Under the pieces are notes generated by a model that was not told where the DNA came from, made no database searches, and saw nothing but the letters and a program-made list of their open reading frames with translations. This document shows positions 9,310 to 18,048 of a stretch of 64,000 nt of DNA, piece after piece; the stretch's first letter is position 1, and each line of letters opens with the position of its first letter. A program made the translations under genes and the position numbers. The DNA comes from Oceanicola sp. (GTDB lineage: Bacteria; Pseudomonadota; Alphaproteobacteria; Rhodobacterales; Rhodobacteraceae). The stretch lies in assembly GCA_022447275.1 (NCBI GenBank), contig JAKVBK010000006.1, positions 58,944-122,943 on the forward strand, given 5' to 3'.

Positions 9310-10214
9310 GCAGCCACCCGATCCAGGATGTAGCGTGCGGTCATCAGGTCCAGATGGGCGCCCCCGCCATTCTTGCTGACGGTGATCTCATCCTCGGAGT
9401 GGCGCGCAAAAAGCGGCAGATCGTAGTAATCCGCGATGATGTCTTCGCGGGAGATCACCCCCTCCTGCAACGGAGTGGTGTACTCCCCAATATGGCCGAT
9501 GACCGTGTCCGTGCTGTCAAGAAACAGCCGGGCCTTGCGCAACAGGGCATCATCGGCCTCGCGCATATCGGACTTGTAGGCCCCGATCAGATCAACATGC
9601 GTGCCGGGCTGCACCCACTCCCCGCGCAAAACGGGCGCGTTTGACATGGTCGCGCAGCAGATGATGTCTGCCTCGGCAACGGCGGCAGGCAGATCGGTGG
9701 CAACGCTTGTGCCCGGATAGCCGGCGCACAGCGTTTGGGCGGTTGCTTCGGTTCGATTCCAGATCGAGACAGGAACACCGGGAAAGCCTGCGGCATAGGC
9801 ATCAATCATGCTGCCCGCGACCGTACCTGCCCCAATGATCAGGATCCGGGATGGGTTCTTTGGCGCCAAGCGAAGGGCCGACAAAAGGCTATCACCGGCC
9901 GTTTTCCATTTTGTCACAAGGTGGAAATCAAGCAGCGCTTCCAATTGCCCGGTCCGGTCAGAATATAGACACACCCCGCCATTGATCCCCACCACCCCAT
10001 GCTGCGCATTGCCGGGGAAAATGGTTGCCGTCTTGACCAAAGCCCCAAGCCCGTCAATCCAGGCCGCGCGAGACAGCAGCGTGTCAGGGCTGCGGTTCAG
10101 GAAGGTGTCCCCGATGTCAGCCTTGGGCAGATCATGACCAGCGGCCAGCGCCTCCACCAGTGCCAACCAATCCAGACGGCTGTCGGCCTCGGCGAAATCA
10201 ATGATCCGGGTCAT
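9306..10214 (-). CDS. Ornithine cyclodeaminase / mu-crystallin family protein
   Basis: NAD(P)-binding protein of 302 residues in the ornithine cyclodeaminase/mu-crystallin family. It has a Rossmann motif in ILIIGAGTVAGSM, a following W-N-R-T segment for cofactor selection and a substrate-side LVTKWKTAGDSLLSA. Family members include ornithine cyclodeaminase, alanine dehydrogenase and ketimine or pyrroline-2-carboxylate reductases, so the precise reaction is open. Start at 10214 because that ATG overlaps the HAD gene stop by ATGA; the longer frame to 10265 lies within the HAD gene. It sits between a HAD hydrolase and an alpha/beta hydrolase in one operon. Confidence 0.82.
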   Translation of the reverse strand: MTRIIDFAEADSRLDWLALVEALAAGHDLPKADIGDTFLNRSPDTLLSRAAWIDGLGALVKTATIFPGNAQHGVVGINGGVCLYSDRTGQLEALLDFHLVTKWKTAGDSLLSALRLAPKNPSRILIIGAGTVAGSMIDAYAAGFPGVPVSIWNRTEATAQTLCAGYPGTSVATDLPAAVAEADIICCATMSNAPVLRGEWVQPGTHVDLIGAYKSDMREADDALLRKARLFLDSTDTVIGHIGEYTTPLQEGVISREDIIADYYDLPLFARHSEDEITVSKNGGGAHLDLMTARYILDRVAA

Positions 10215-10840
10215 CGCGCTTCCTCGCGTGTCAGCAAGCCCGCCTGCACCAGCCGTTCCGCCCAACCTGCGGGGCCTTCAAACAGATGGGTTTGCCAGCC
10301 CCTTGCCTGCGCCATGTCGATATTGTCTTGCCGGTCATCCGTGAAAAGCAGGCCCTCAGGCGCGTGCCCGCATTGGGCCTCAACCATCTCATAAATCTCC
10401 GGCTCCGGCTTGATGCGGCACATATGCCCCGAGACATATTCCTGATCCCATTCGGACAGGAAATCATAGTGCGTGCGGGCATAGGCAAAGCTTTCGACCC
10501 CGAAATTCGTCAGGCAAAACACTGGAACATGCTTTGCGCGCAGCGCCCGTTGTAGCCGCACAGAGCGCTCGATCACGGGGCTTGCCATCTCGATCCAGCG
10601 GTCGTGCCAGAGGCGGATTTCATCACGCCATTGCGGCGTTGCTTCGGCCATCTCATAGATCGTCTCCCGGAACGGGCCGCCCCTGTCCACGCGATCATTC
10701 ATGGCGTGCAAATCAACATCTGCGAACATGTGTTTGCGGCGTGCCTCGCCAATAACGGCGTCATAAAACCGCTCTGGCTGCCATTCGATCAAGACATTGC
10801 CGATATCGAAAATGACGGCTGTAACGGGGGGAGAGGTCAT
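10211..10840 (-). CDS. HAD-superfamily hydrolase, subfamily IA
   Basis: Protein of 209 residues with HAD motif I FDIGNVLIEW near residue 10 (nucleophile Asp), a cap domain between about residues 20 and 90, motif II around CLTNFG, the conserved Lys in KPEPEIYEM and motif IV in LLFTDDRQDNIDMA. It is YihX-like and probably acts on small phosphorylated metabolites; the substrate is not evident. It is the first gene of an operon with the ornithine-cyclodeaminase-like protein and the hydrolase, each linked by a 4-base overlap. Confidence 0.9.
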   Translation of the reverse strand: MTSPPVTAVIFDIGNVLIEWQPERFYDAVIGEARRKHMFADVDLHAMNDRVDRGGPFRETIYEMAEATPQWRDEIRLWHDRWIEMASPVIERSVRLQRALRAKHVPVFCLTNFGVESFAYARTHYDFLSEWDQEYVSGHMCRIKPEPEIYEMVEAQCGHAPEGLLFTDDRQDNIDMAQARGWQTHLFEGPAGWAERLVQAGLLTREEAR

Positions 10841-10951
10841 GGCGCGTGTTCCTTCTATCTGGCGTACGATTGCCGATCATCGCATAGGGTTCAAGCCGTC
10901 GGGGCAGGCCGATCCTGCGCGCCACAGATGCCGATCGATACTGTGCGCATC

Positions 10952-11401
10952 CTAACGGTTGGTTTCCCGCAGTCCTTGCTCCAGCGCCTGACGGAACCGG
11001 GAGCGTTCCGCCTTGCCAAAGGGGCGGCCACCGCCGCCCTGCGATAGGGGCTGGGCTGCCCGGAGCTCTGTCATCAGATTGCGCGAGGCCAGCACCTGCG
11101 CGATGTTGCGCTCGGTAAGGCGACTGCCATCCGGCTGCAGCACCAGCGCCCCCGCCGCGATGCAGTCCGCCGCCAGAGGGATGTCTGCGGTTACGACCAC
11201 GTCGCCAGACGTTGCGTGCTCAGAGATATACCTGTCGGCCACATCCAGCCCTTCGGACACGTAGATGATTTCAACCAACGGGTTGGCAGACGGGCGCAGC
11301 CCGCCATTGCACACGATCTTCACCGGGCGTTTGTGGCGGGTGGCCACGGCCTCAATCTCAGTTTTTACCGGACAGGCATCCCCATCCACCCAGACAGTCA
11401 T
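10952..11401 (-). CDS. YaiI/YqxD (UPF0178, DUF188) family protein
   Basis: Protein of 149 residues matching the widespread YaiI/YqxD family: an N-terminal VDGDACPVK motif, then SEHATSGDVVVTADIPLA, and a basic tail. The fold is PIN-like with conserved acidic residues, so nuclease activity has been suggested for relatives, but none is established. It follows fghA by 12 bases on the same strand and is probably co-transcribed with it. Confidence 0.92.
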   Translation of the reverse strand: MTVWVDGDACPVKTEIEAVATRHKRPVKIVCNGGLRPSANPLVEIIYVSEGLDVADRYISEHATSGDVVVTADIPLAADCIAAGALVLQPDGSRLTERNIAQVLASRNLMTELRAAQPLSQGGGGRPFGKAERSRFRQALEQGLRETNR

Positions 11402-11413
11402 CGCAGGCCCCTC

Positions 11414-12244
11414 TCAGCCAAACAGCGCATCGGCGTGGAAAGACACGTGATCAGGGATGAAGCTCGCCACGAAAAAATAGCTGTGGTCATAGCCTCTCTG
11501 GATCCGGAAGGCGCCATCCTGACGGCGCGCGGCCATGGCGTGGGACAGCGCCTCGGGCATCAGAAGATCAAGGAACTGGTCCGCCCCGCCCTGATCTACC
11601 AACAGCGGCACATCAAGCCCCACCTCCTGCATCTGCAGGGTGGCATCATGGGCTGCCCATTCGGCTTCATCCGCCCCGAGATAGGCGCCCAGTTGCATGC
11701 GCCCCCAGTCCGAGGCCGTGGGATGCGCGATCGGAGCAAAGGCAGATACGGAGCGGTAGCGCCCGGGATGCGCCATGGCCAGTGTCAGCGCACCATGCCC
11801 GCCCATGGAATGGCCGGTGATGGCCTGTCTGTCAGGATCGAGGGCAAAGGCATCAAAAACCACCTCGGGCAACTCGGTTGCCACATAATCCCACATCCGG
11901 AAATGGGGGGCCCAGGGCGCTTGGGTGGCATTGACATAAAACCCCGCCCCCTGGCCCAGATCATAGGCTGCATCATCCGCAACATGCTGGCCCCTTGGTG
12001 ACGTGTCCGGAAAGATCAGCGCGATCCCGTTTTCCGCCGCAAATGCCTGCGCACCGGCCTTTACCATTGCGTTTTCGTGGGTGCAGGTCAGGCCTGAAAG
12101 ATACCACAAAACAGGGACAGGGCCCTGCCGCGCTTCCTTGGGCAGGAACAGCCCAAACGTCATGTCACAGCCGCAGGCGGCACTTTCATGGCGGTAAACA
12201 CCTTGGGTGCCTTCAAAACATTTGTTCTCGGAAATCGTGTCCAT
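11414..12244 (-). CDS. fghA: S-formylglutathione hydrolase
   Basis: Serine esterase of 276 residues that hydrolyses S-formylglutathione to formate and glutathione, the second step of glutathione-dependent formaldehyde oxidation. The nucleophile lies in GHSMGGHGAL, with LTCTHEN in the N-terminal part and the catalytic His in YDHSYFFVASF near the end. Start at 12244 (MDTISENKCFEG) matches the family N terminus; the frame runs on into the AEC gene region without support. The partner GSH-dependent formaldehyde dehydrogenase is not adjacent. It lies between an AEC permease and a YaiI gene on the same strand. Confidence 0.95.
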   Translation of the reverse strand: MDTISENKCFEGTQGVYRHESAACGCDMTFGLFLPKEARQGPVPVLWYLSGLTCTHENAMVKAGAQAFAAENGIALIFPDTSPRGQHVADDAAYDLGQGAGFYVNATQAPWAPHFRMWDYVATELPEVVFDAFALDPDRQAITGHSMGGHGALTLAMAHPGRYRSVSAFAPIAHPTASDWGRMQLGAYLGADEAEWAAHDATLQMQEVGLDVPLLVDQGGADQFLDLLMPEALSHAMAARRQDGAFRIQRGYDHSYFFVASFIPDHVSFHADALFG

Positions 12245-12273
12245 GGTCTTTCTCCGGTTGGCGCATCCAAGGC

Positions 12274-13206
12274 CTATTGTGGCAGGCTGACCCACCCGAT
12301 GACGAGGGAGACCGTCACGATGCTGACAGCCGTCGAAACAAGGATTGCGGCGGACACCCGTTGCGGTGCGACCCCGTAATGCTGCGCAATGATGTAGACA
12401 TTGCCCGCCACCGGCAAGGCGGCCGCTGCGATCATCACAGAGGCGGCATAGGGTTCAACCGGAAAGATCACCAGCGCGGCAACCGCAACGGCCAAGGGAT
12501 GCAGAACAAGCTTGGACGTGCTGAGCCAGACGGCCACCGAAAGACGTTCCGCAGATTTGGAGGCAAGCGATGCGCCGATGGCGAAGAGGGCCCCCGGCGT
12601 TGCCGCGGCCCCGAGGATCAACAGGAACTCATTCACCGGACCCGGAATTGAAATGGACAGGCTTGAGCACAAGAAGCCCGCCGTCATCGACATGATCATC
12701 GGGTTTTTGACAAGGCCCTTGCCCACGGTCGCCAAGATGCCCAATGACATCCGTCCCTCCCGTGAGCCTGTGATTAGGATGACGATCAGCGAGCCAAAAA
12801 CGAGCAGATCAACCGCCAAGACCAAAACAACGGGGCCCACGGCGGCTTCGCCCATCAGCACCGCCAACATCGGCAGGCCAAGGAAGCCCACATTTCCGAT
12901 CACGCCCACCTGTGCCTCCACGGCTGTTTCCGCCACGGTCAGGCCGCGCCACAAGGCGACGAAGGTCACGATCGCGTACACCAATGCGGTTGCCCACAGA
13001 TAGGCAAAGATGAACGGCCACGAGAAGACCTCACGCGCATCGAGGTTTGCAGAGAATTGGAAGATCATCGCCGAAAGCGCGAAGTAAAACACGAACTTGG
13101 TCAGATAGGCGGTGGCCTCTTCGGTGAAAAACCGTGTGCGCCCAGCCCAGTAGCCAAGCCCGATCAGCCCAAAGAACGGCAGTGTTTTCAGAAAGATCGC
13201 CAACAT
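12274..13206 (-). CDS. AEC (auxin efflux carrier) family permease
   Basis: Inner-membrane protein of about 310 residues with roughly ten hydrophobic segments in two halves, typical of the AEC/MdcF family. A start at 13206 (MLAIFLKTLPFF) places the first helix at once; the longer open frame has no membrane character. The last helix has the usual small-residue pattern (AAALPVAGNVYIIAQ). Bacterial members are linked to export or import of malonate, malate and similar acids; the substrate here is unknown. It is divergent from a TetR gene, its likely regulator, with fghA next downstream. Confidence 0.88.
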   Translation of the reverse strand: MLAIFLKTLPFFGLIGLGYWAGRTRFFTEEATAYLTKFVFYFALSAMIFQFSANLDAREVFSWPFIFAYLWATALVYAIVTFVALWRGLTVAETAVEAQVGVIGNVGFLGLPMLAVLMGEAAVGPVVLVLAVDLLVFGSLIVILITGSREGRMSLGILATVGKGLVKNPMIMSMTAGFLCSSLSISIPGPVNEFLLILGAAATPGALFAIGASLASKSAERLSVAVWLSTSKLVLHPLAVAVAALVIFPVEPYAASVMIAAAALPVAGNVYIIAQHYGVAPQRVSAAILVSTAVSIVTVSLVIGWVSLPQ

Positions 13207-13411
13207 GTTTGTGCGACCTAGCACGCGCAACACACAGCCTCCAGCGATCCCAGTGCAACGCAGCAAAATTTGGCTGTCCTGTGGCCCAATCCCTGCAAGT
13301 GCGAAAGGTGCACAGCATCGCCGCCGCAGACCAATACCGGAATTGCCACCGCCTACTTGTGGGTGCGAAGTCGCCCAAGTTTGCTCAGCGACCCCTTTTT
13401 TCAAACGGCTC

Positions 13412-13441
13412 TTGCTCGAAATGAACCGAACGGTCTACAAT
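13412..13441 (+). promoter_or_regulatory. Candidate sigma-70-type promoter for the TetR gene
   Basis: TTGCTC at 13412-13417 and TACAAT at 13436-13441 are separated by 18 bases and lie just upstream of the Shine-Dalgarno sequence GGAGG at 13455-13459. The position argues against translation starting at the earlier ATG (13421), which would fall inside the promoter. Confidence 0.45.
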
Positions 13442-13465
13442 CGGAGGCTCCGTCGGAGGCAGAGA

Positions 13466-14092
13466 ATGAACACACAGGCAGGCACGCCCGAAGCAAAGCG
13501 CGGACGCAAGTTCGACCAAGTTCTAGAAGGGGCGCGCAGCGTCTTTCTCCAGGACGGGTTTGAAGGCGCTTCCGTGGATGTGATTGCGCGGGTTGCAGGG
13601 GTGTCGAAGGCGACGCTTTATGCCTATTTCCCTGATAAACGCCTGCTGTTCATGGAAGTCGCAAAGGGCGAATGCCAGCGTCAATCTCACAGTGCGCTTG
13701 CCGAGATCGATTTCAGCCAGCCGCCAGAGATTGTGATGCGTGCGGCAGCAACCCGCCTTTTGGGGTTTGTCTTGTCGGAACTTGGGCGCGGTGTGTTCCG
13801 AATCTGCGTCGCAGAGAGCGACCGCTTTCCAGAACTGGGCCAGGAGTTTTACAATCACGGTCCGGCATTGGTGCGGCAGAACCTCGTTTGCTATTTCGAA
13901 GCCGCGATCGCGCGCGGCGAACTGAAGATTGATGATTTGCCGCTAGCGGCTGATCAGTTTGCTGAGCTGTGCAAGGCAGATCTTTTCCCCCGCATGTTGA
14001 TGGGGGTGCAATCGAGCTTCACTCAACAAGAGATCGACCGGGTGATCAACGGCGCCCTCAGCCTGTGGCTGGCGCGTTATAGCACTGAATAA
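13466..14092 (+). CDS. TetR/AcrR-family transcriptional regulator
   Basis: DNA-binding regulator of 208 residues. The N-terminal TetR helix-turn-helix is clear (VDVIARVAGVSKATLYAYF, residues about 34-52), followed by an all-helical ligand-binding and dimer domain. Start at 13466 was chosen for its GGAGG six bases upstream; ATG 13421 would add a basic extension. Divergent orientation to the AEC permease suggests it regulates that gene or itself, an inference from layout. The inducer is unknown. The roughly 260-base shared intergenic region holds the likely operator, but no strong dyad stands out. Confidence 0.9.
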   Translation: MNTQAGTPEAKRGRKFDQVLEGARSVFLQDGFEGASVDVIARVAGVSKATLYAYFPDKRLLFMEVAKGECQRQSHSALAEIDFSQPPEIVMRAAATRLLGFVLSELGRGVFRICVAESDRFPELGQEFYNHGPALVRQNLVCYFEAAIARGELKIDDLPLAADQFAELCKADLFPRMLMGVQSSFTQQEIDRVINGALSLWLARYSTE

Positions 14093-14109
14093 ACGGCAGA
14101 TTTTAATCA

Positions 14110-14124
14110 TTAAGCGCCCGTTCA
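14110..14124 (+). promoter_or_regulatory. CtrA-like box upstream of motB
   Basis: TTAA at 14110-14113, seven bases, then TTCA at 14121-14124: seven of eight matches to the CtrA consensus TTAA-N7-TTAA. It lies about 53 bases before the motB ATG. CtrA controls motility genes in many Rhodobacterales. Confidence 0.35.
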
Positions 14125-14176
14125 CGCCCCTTTGCTAGGTCCATAGATGGGTCATGTGCAACGAAGGGGCAGCCAA

Positions 14177-15028
14177 ATGTCTGGCAACGCCGCGCCAATC
14201 ATCATCAAACGCAAGAAAGTCGTCGGCGGCGACGGGCATCATGGCGGTGCCTGGAAAGTGGCCTACGCAGATTTTGTGACCGCAATGATGGCGTTCTTCC
14301 TTCTGATGTGGCTGCTCAACGCCACAACGGAAAAACAGCGCAAGGGCATCGCCGACTATTTCAGCCCCACCATTGCAGTCAACCGTGTCTCCGGAGGGGG
14401 CGCATCGACCTTCGGTGGTGACAGTGTGTTCACGGAGGAAAGCCTTGCCCAAAACGGGACGGGCGCATCGGCCAACAAACCAACGGCACATCAGCAAGCC
14501 CGGGGTGCGATGACGGGCCTCGAGGACACACAGCAAGCCGAAAGCAGCACAGACCCAATGTCGGATATCGCCGACATTCTTTTGGGCACGGGCGGCGATG
14601 CGATGGAGGCAACAGATACGATGCGCCACATCGCCACCCGTCTTACTGATGAAGGCCTAGTTGTCGAGATTTTTGATCTCGAAGGCGCCCCCCTGTTCAA
14701 GCCCAACTCCGACGTTCCCAGACCAATCCTTCGAGAGATCAGCGCTTTGATCGCAAGGGTCTTTTCACTTACGGAAAACGATGTGGCCGTCGCAGGGCAC
14801 ACCCGCGCGCGCGCCCTCGTCGTCGCCAACAATCCGGTTTGGGATTTATCCTCCTCGAGAGCGCAGGCCTTTCGCGAGATGCTTTCGCAAGATGGACTTG
14901 CTGAAAGCCGCGTTCAACGCATCACCGGCCATGCGGATCGTCAGCCCGTTGTGTCAAACACCATGGATGTGCGGAATAATCGCATAGAGGTCACACTTCT
15001 GCGGTCGGACTTGAACGATCCGAACTAG
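14177..15028 (+). CDS. motB: Flagellar motor stator protein MotB
   Basis: Stator subunit that couples ion flow to flagellar rotation. From the ATG at 14177 the protein has 283 residues: a short basic cytoplasmic tail, one membrane helix at about residues 28-46 with proton-carrying Asp32 in YADFVTAMM, a linker, and a C-terminal OmpA-like peptidoglycan-binding domain (VAGHTRARA, then LSSSRAQAFREML). An in-frame ATG at 14147 would add ten residues but has a poorer Shine-Dalgarno sequence. motA is not in the window. It opens the flagellar block motB-flgE-flgK-flgL-flgI. Confidence 0.93.
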   Translation: MSGNAAPIIIKRKKVVGGDGHHGGAWKVAYADFVTAMMAFFLLMWLLNATTEKQRKGIADYFSPTIAVNRVSGGGASTFGGDSVFTEESLAQNGTGASANKPTAHQQARGAMTGLEDTQQAESSTDPMSDIADILLGTGGDAMEATDTMRHIATRLTDEGLVVEIFDLEGAPLFKPNSDVPRPILREISALIARVFSLTENDVAVAGHTRARALVVANNPVWDLSSSRAQAFREMLSQDGLAESRVQRITGHADRQPVVSNTMDVRNNRIEVTLLRSDLNDPN

Positions 15029-15104
15029 GCTCAGCGGTTAAAACTCAGACCCGAGACGGCCCCGTAATAATCCGATCAAGTTGAAATTCAGCAAATTTGA
15101 TTTG

Positions 15105-15119
15105 TTAGTCAGTCTTTAA
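15105..15119 (+). promoter_or_regulatory. CtrA-like box upstream of flgE
   Basis: TTAG at 15105-15108, seven bases, then TTAA at 15116-15119: seven of eight matches to TTAA-N7-TTAA. It lies about 60 bases before the flgE ATG. The site parallels the one before motB. Confidence 0.35.
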
Positions 15120-15178
15120 GTACGCCTCTCCATGCTGAACGCAAAGTCAAAGGCCGAAGCAGCAGAAAGGCGCTCTAG

Positions 15179-16585
15179 ATGACTATTTCCTCCTCGCTCA
15201 ACGCGGGTGTCGCAGGGCTCACAGCCAACGCAACGCGTCTTGCCACCATTTCGGACAATATCGCGAACTCCGCCACCTACGGTTACAAGCGGGCAGATTC
15301 GAGTTTTCACTCAATGGTTCTTGATTCCGGCGCCGGCACCTATTCAGCAGGCGGTGTGCGTGTCACCACCTTCCGCGAGATCGATCAACCGGGCGCACTT
15401 TTGTCGACATCGAATGCTACTGACCTTGCGGTGCGGGGGCGCGGCTTCATTCCAGTAACAAATGCAAGCGCGCTGGAGTCAAAAACAACGTCAACAATAC
15501 CGATGTCCCTTACCACGACGGGCTCCTTCAAAACCGACTCAGAGGGGTACCTCGTTTCGGACACAGGCCTGGTACTTCTTGGCTGGCCCGCAGACGCAGA
15601 CGGCTCGGTTCCCCTTTTCCCGCGAGATACGGTCGATGGACTGGAGCCAATCCAGATCAACGTGAACCAATTTGCTGGCGAGCCAACGAAAAAAGTCACT
15701 CTTGGGGTCAATTTGCCCGCAACGTCAACAGTCTTTGGCTACGACACAAGTATTCCTAACCCTCAAACATCAATTGAATATTTCGATAATCTAGGAACCT
15801 CACGTCAGCTGACAGTAGAATATACACCTGTTCCTTCAATGACTTCCACCACGCTGCGTTCAAACACATGGGCAATGACGATTTATGATAATGCACAACC
15901 CGTTTCTGGTGACCCAAGGGGAACAGTTGTTGGGCACTATGGGCTTGTATTCAGCGACAATGCCAGCGACGGCGGGACTTTATCCCAAGTCGTTTCTTAC
16001 GACCCCACCGGTTCCCTATGGACGGGCCCAATTAACACCTTTCCGTCAACCGACACGGCCACCGGCGCTTTAGTTTATGATGCTACCACCGGCAAATTCA
16101 CGATTCCTGTCGACAACAATACCATTGATATAACGATTGGAAGGTTGGGCGATTCTGTTGGAACGGGTATTTCCCAGCTGGCTGATACCTTCGCCCCCAC
16201 CTCGATACTTAAAGATGGCTCTGCTGTTGGCAACATGGTGGGCGTTGATGTTGACTCCAACGGCTATGTCTATGCCAATTTTGACATCGGTATTACACGG
16301 AGAATCTATCAGATACCGCTTGTAGATCTTCCCAATCCCAATGGATTGACCCCGCTCGACAACCAAACCTTTGCCGTGTCGAATAAATCCGGTGCATTCT
16401 TCCTATGGGATGCGGGTGACGGGCCAACAGGGGATATCATCAGCTACTCACTCGAGGAAAGTACAACCGATGTGGCTGGCGAATTAACCGATCTGATACA
16501 GACGCAGCGGGCATATTCATCGAATGCGAAGGTCATCCAAACCGTTGATGAAATGCTGCAGGAAACAACCAACATCAAACGCTGA
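15179..16585 (+). CDS. flgE: Flagellar hook protein FlgE
   Basis: Structural protein of the extracellular flagellar hook, 468 residues. The N terminus has the axial-family signature (ANATRLATISDNIANSATYG) with heptad hydrophobics, the middle is the variable Thr/Asp-rich surface domain, and the C terminus has the matching helix (ELTDLIQTQRAYSSNAKVIQ, then VDEMLQETTNIKR). There is no signal peptide; it is exported by the flagellar type III system. The central domain is somewhat lower in GC than its surroundings, as often seen for surface-exposed parts. flgK follows after 27 bases. Confidence 0.95.
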   Translation: MTISSSLNAGVAGLTANATRLATISDNIANSATYGYKRADSSFHSMVLDSGAGTYSAGGVRVTTFREIDQPGALLSTSNATDLAVRGRGFIPVTNASALESKTTSTIPMSLTTTGSFKTDSEGYLVSDTGLVLLGWPADADGSVPLFPRDTVDGLEPIQINVNQFAGEPTKKVTLGVNLPATSTVFGYDTSIPNPQTSIEYFDNLGTSRQLTVEYTPVPSMTSTTLRSNTWAMTIYDNAQPVSGDPRGTVVGHYGLVFSDNASDGGTLSQVVSYDPTGSLWTGPINTFPSTDTATGALVYDATTGKFTIPVDNNTIDITIGRLGDSVGTGISQLADTFAPTSILKDGSAVGNMVGVDVDSNGYVYANFDIGITRRIYQIPLVDLPNPNGLTPLDNQTFAVSNKSGAFFLWDAGDGPTGDIISYSLEESTTDVAGELTDLIQTQRAYSSNAKVIQTVDEMLQETTNIKR

Positions 16586-16612
16586 AGTTTTTCGTGAAGC
16601 GGGAGTGATCCA

Positions 16613-18046
16613 ATGAGTATGGCACTGTCCATGGCAAATGCCCTGTCCGGGCTCACTGCAGCAGCGAAGTCCGCTGAGACGGTTTCCGCGAACGTGGCAA
16701 ATGTCATGACGGAAGGCTACGGGCGCCGCGAAGTCATCCTAACTTCCGCGTCAGCCGGCGTGAAGGTCGTCGGTATTGATCGTATTGCGGACGCTTCATT
16801 GCGCGGGGATCGGCGCCTCGCTGAGGCCGGGGTTGCAAATGCCCAAACAAAAGCAGACTCGCTCCTGCGGATCGAAAAACAAATCGGCCTCCCCGACGAA
16901 CCGGGGAGCCTTCCAACTGCACTCGCCTCTTTTGACCTAAGCTTGATCGAAGCCGCCAGCCAACCGGGCGTACAATCGCGTCTGGAGGGCGTTCTGCGTG
17001 CAGCCGAGAATGTGGCAACCAGCTTCAACGCTATTTCAGACAAGATCCAAAATGAACGCATGATGGCAGATCAGGCCATTGGTCTCGCTGTTGAACAAAT
17101 CAACAGTGCCCTGGAACAGGTCGAAGAACTCAATAGCCAGATCTTCAAACTGAACGTCTTAAACAGGGACACAAGCACCCTGCAAGACAATCGACAACGC
17201 GTCATTGACGGTATAGCCGAGCTTATTCCCGTTAAAGAGGTTGCCAGAGATGGCGGACGGGTCGCTCTGTTCACGCCCACGGGAGGTGTTCTCATTGATG
17301 GGCCCGCGGGCACACTGGGCTTTTCATCTACAGGGCTGATCACACCAGATATGACACTGGCGTCCGGTCGATTGTCCGGCCTGACATTCAACGGAAACCC
17401 AGTCGCAACTGGCACAACCTATAGCCCTGTCGCGGGGGGACGTCTCGCCGCATTGTTCGAAATCCGCGATGAAATCGCGCCCAGAGCCCAATCGGCTGTG
17501 GATGCGGTTGCTCACAATATTATCGAACGGTTCGAAGACACCGCACTAAACCCGGGCCCAACCGGGCTTTTCACCGATGACCAATTACCACTAGGCGCAG
17601 CTCCCGAGGTTGGCATCGCTGGCAGAATGAGCGTGAATTCCCTCGTCGACCCAGACGATCCGGACGGTCGCATCTGGCGCATCCGCGACGGCGTGGCAGC
17701 AACTTCTCCCGGACCGGTAGGTGACAACCAAACGCTCACCGCGATGTCCGAAGCACTGGAAACGAGCACGGCTGTTGCGTTTGGTCCCCTCACGGCAGTG
17801 GCGCGGCCCGCTTCGGGCCTCGTGGGCGAATTGATTTCATTCATTTCCGCAGACAGGCAAACCACTGAATCCATCGCAACCTACGAAGGCGCACGTGCTG
17901 AAACTCTCACGATTCAGGAACTGGAGGGCGGCGTAGATACAGATCAGGAAATGCAAAAACTGATCCTTGTTGAACAAGCCTATGCAGCCAACGCTCGCGT
18001 CGTACAAACAATCGATGAGCTTCTTCAATCTCTGCTGAGGATCTGA
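16613..18046 (+). CDS. flgK: Flagellar hook-associated protein 1 (FlgK)
   Basis: Hook-filament junction protein of 477 residues. The N-terminal axial helix has ALSGLTAAAKSAETVSANVA followed by the rod/hook motif; the C-terminal helix reads MQKLILVEQAYAANARVVQ and ends IDELLQSLLRI. Both ends match FlgK rather than FlgE, and flgL follows directly (2 bases after the stop), the usual pair. It is exported by the flagellar apparatus and forms the first of the two junction zones. Confidence 0.93.
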   Translation: MSMALSMANALSGLTAAAKSAETVSANVANVMTEGYGRREVILTSASAGVKVVGIDRIADASLRGDRRLAEAGVANAQTKADSLLRIEKQIGLPDEPGSLPTALASFDLSLIEAASQPGVQSRLEGVLRAAENVATSFNAISDKIQNERMMADQAIGLAVEQINSALEQVEELNSQIFKLNVLNRDTSTLQDNRQRVIDGIAELIPVKEVARDGGRVALFTPTGGVLIDGPAGTLGFSSTGLITPDMTLASGRLSGLTFNGNPVATGTTYSPVAGGRLAALFEIRDEIAPRAQSAVDAVAHNIIERFEDTALNPGPTGLFTDDQLPLGAAPEVGIAGRMSVNSLVDPDDPDGRIWRIRDGVAATSPGPVGDNQTLTAMSEALETSTAVAFGPLTAVARPASGLVGELISFISADRQTTESIATYEGARAETLTIQELEGGVDTDQEMQKLILVEQAYAANARVVQTIDELLQSLLRI

Positions 18047-18048
18047 GC

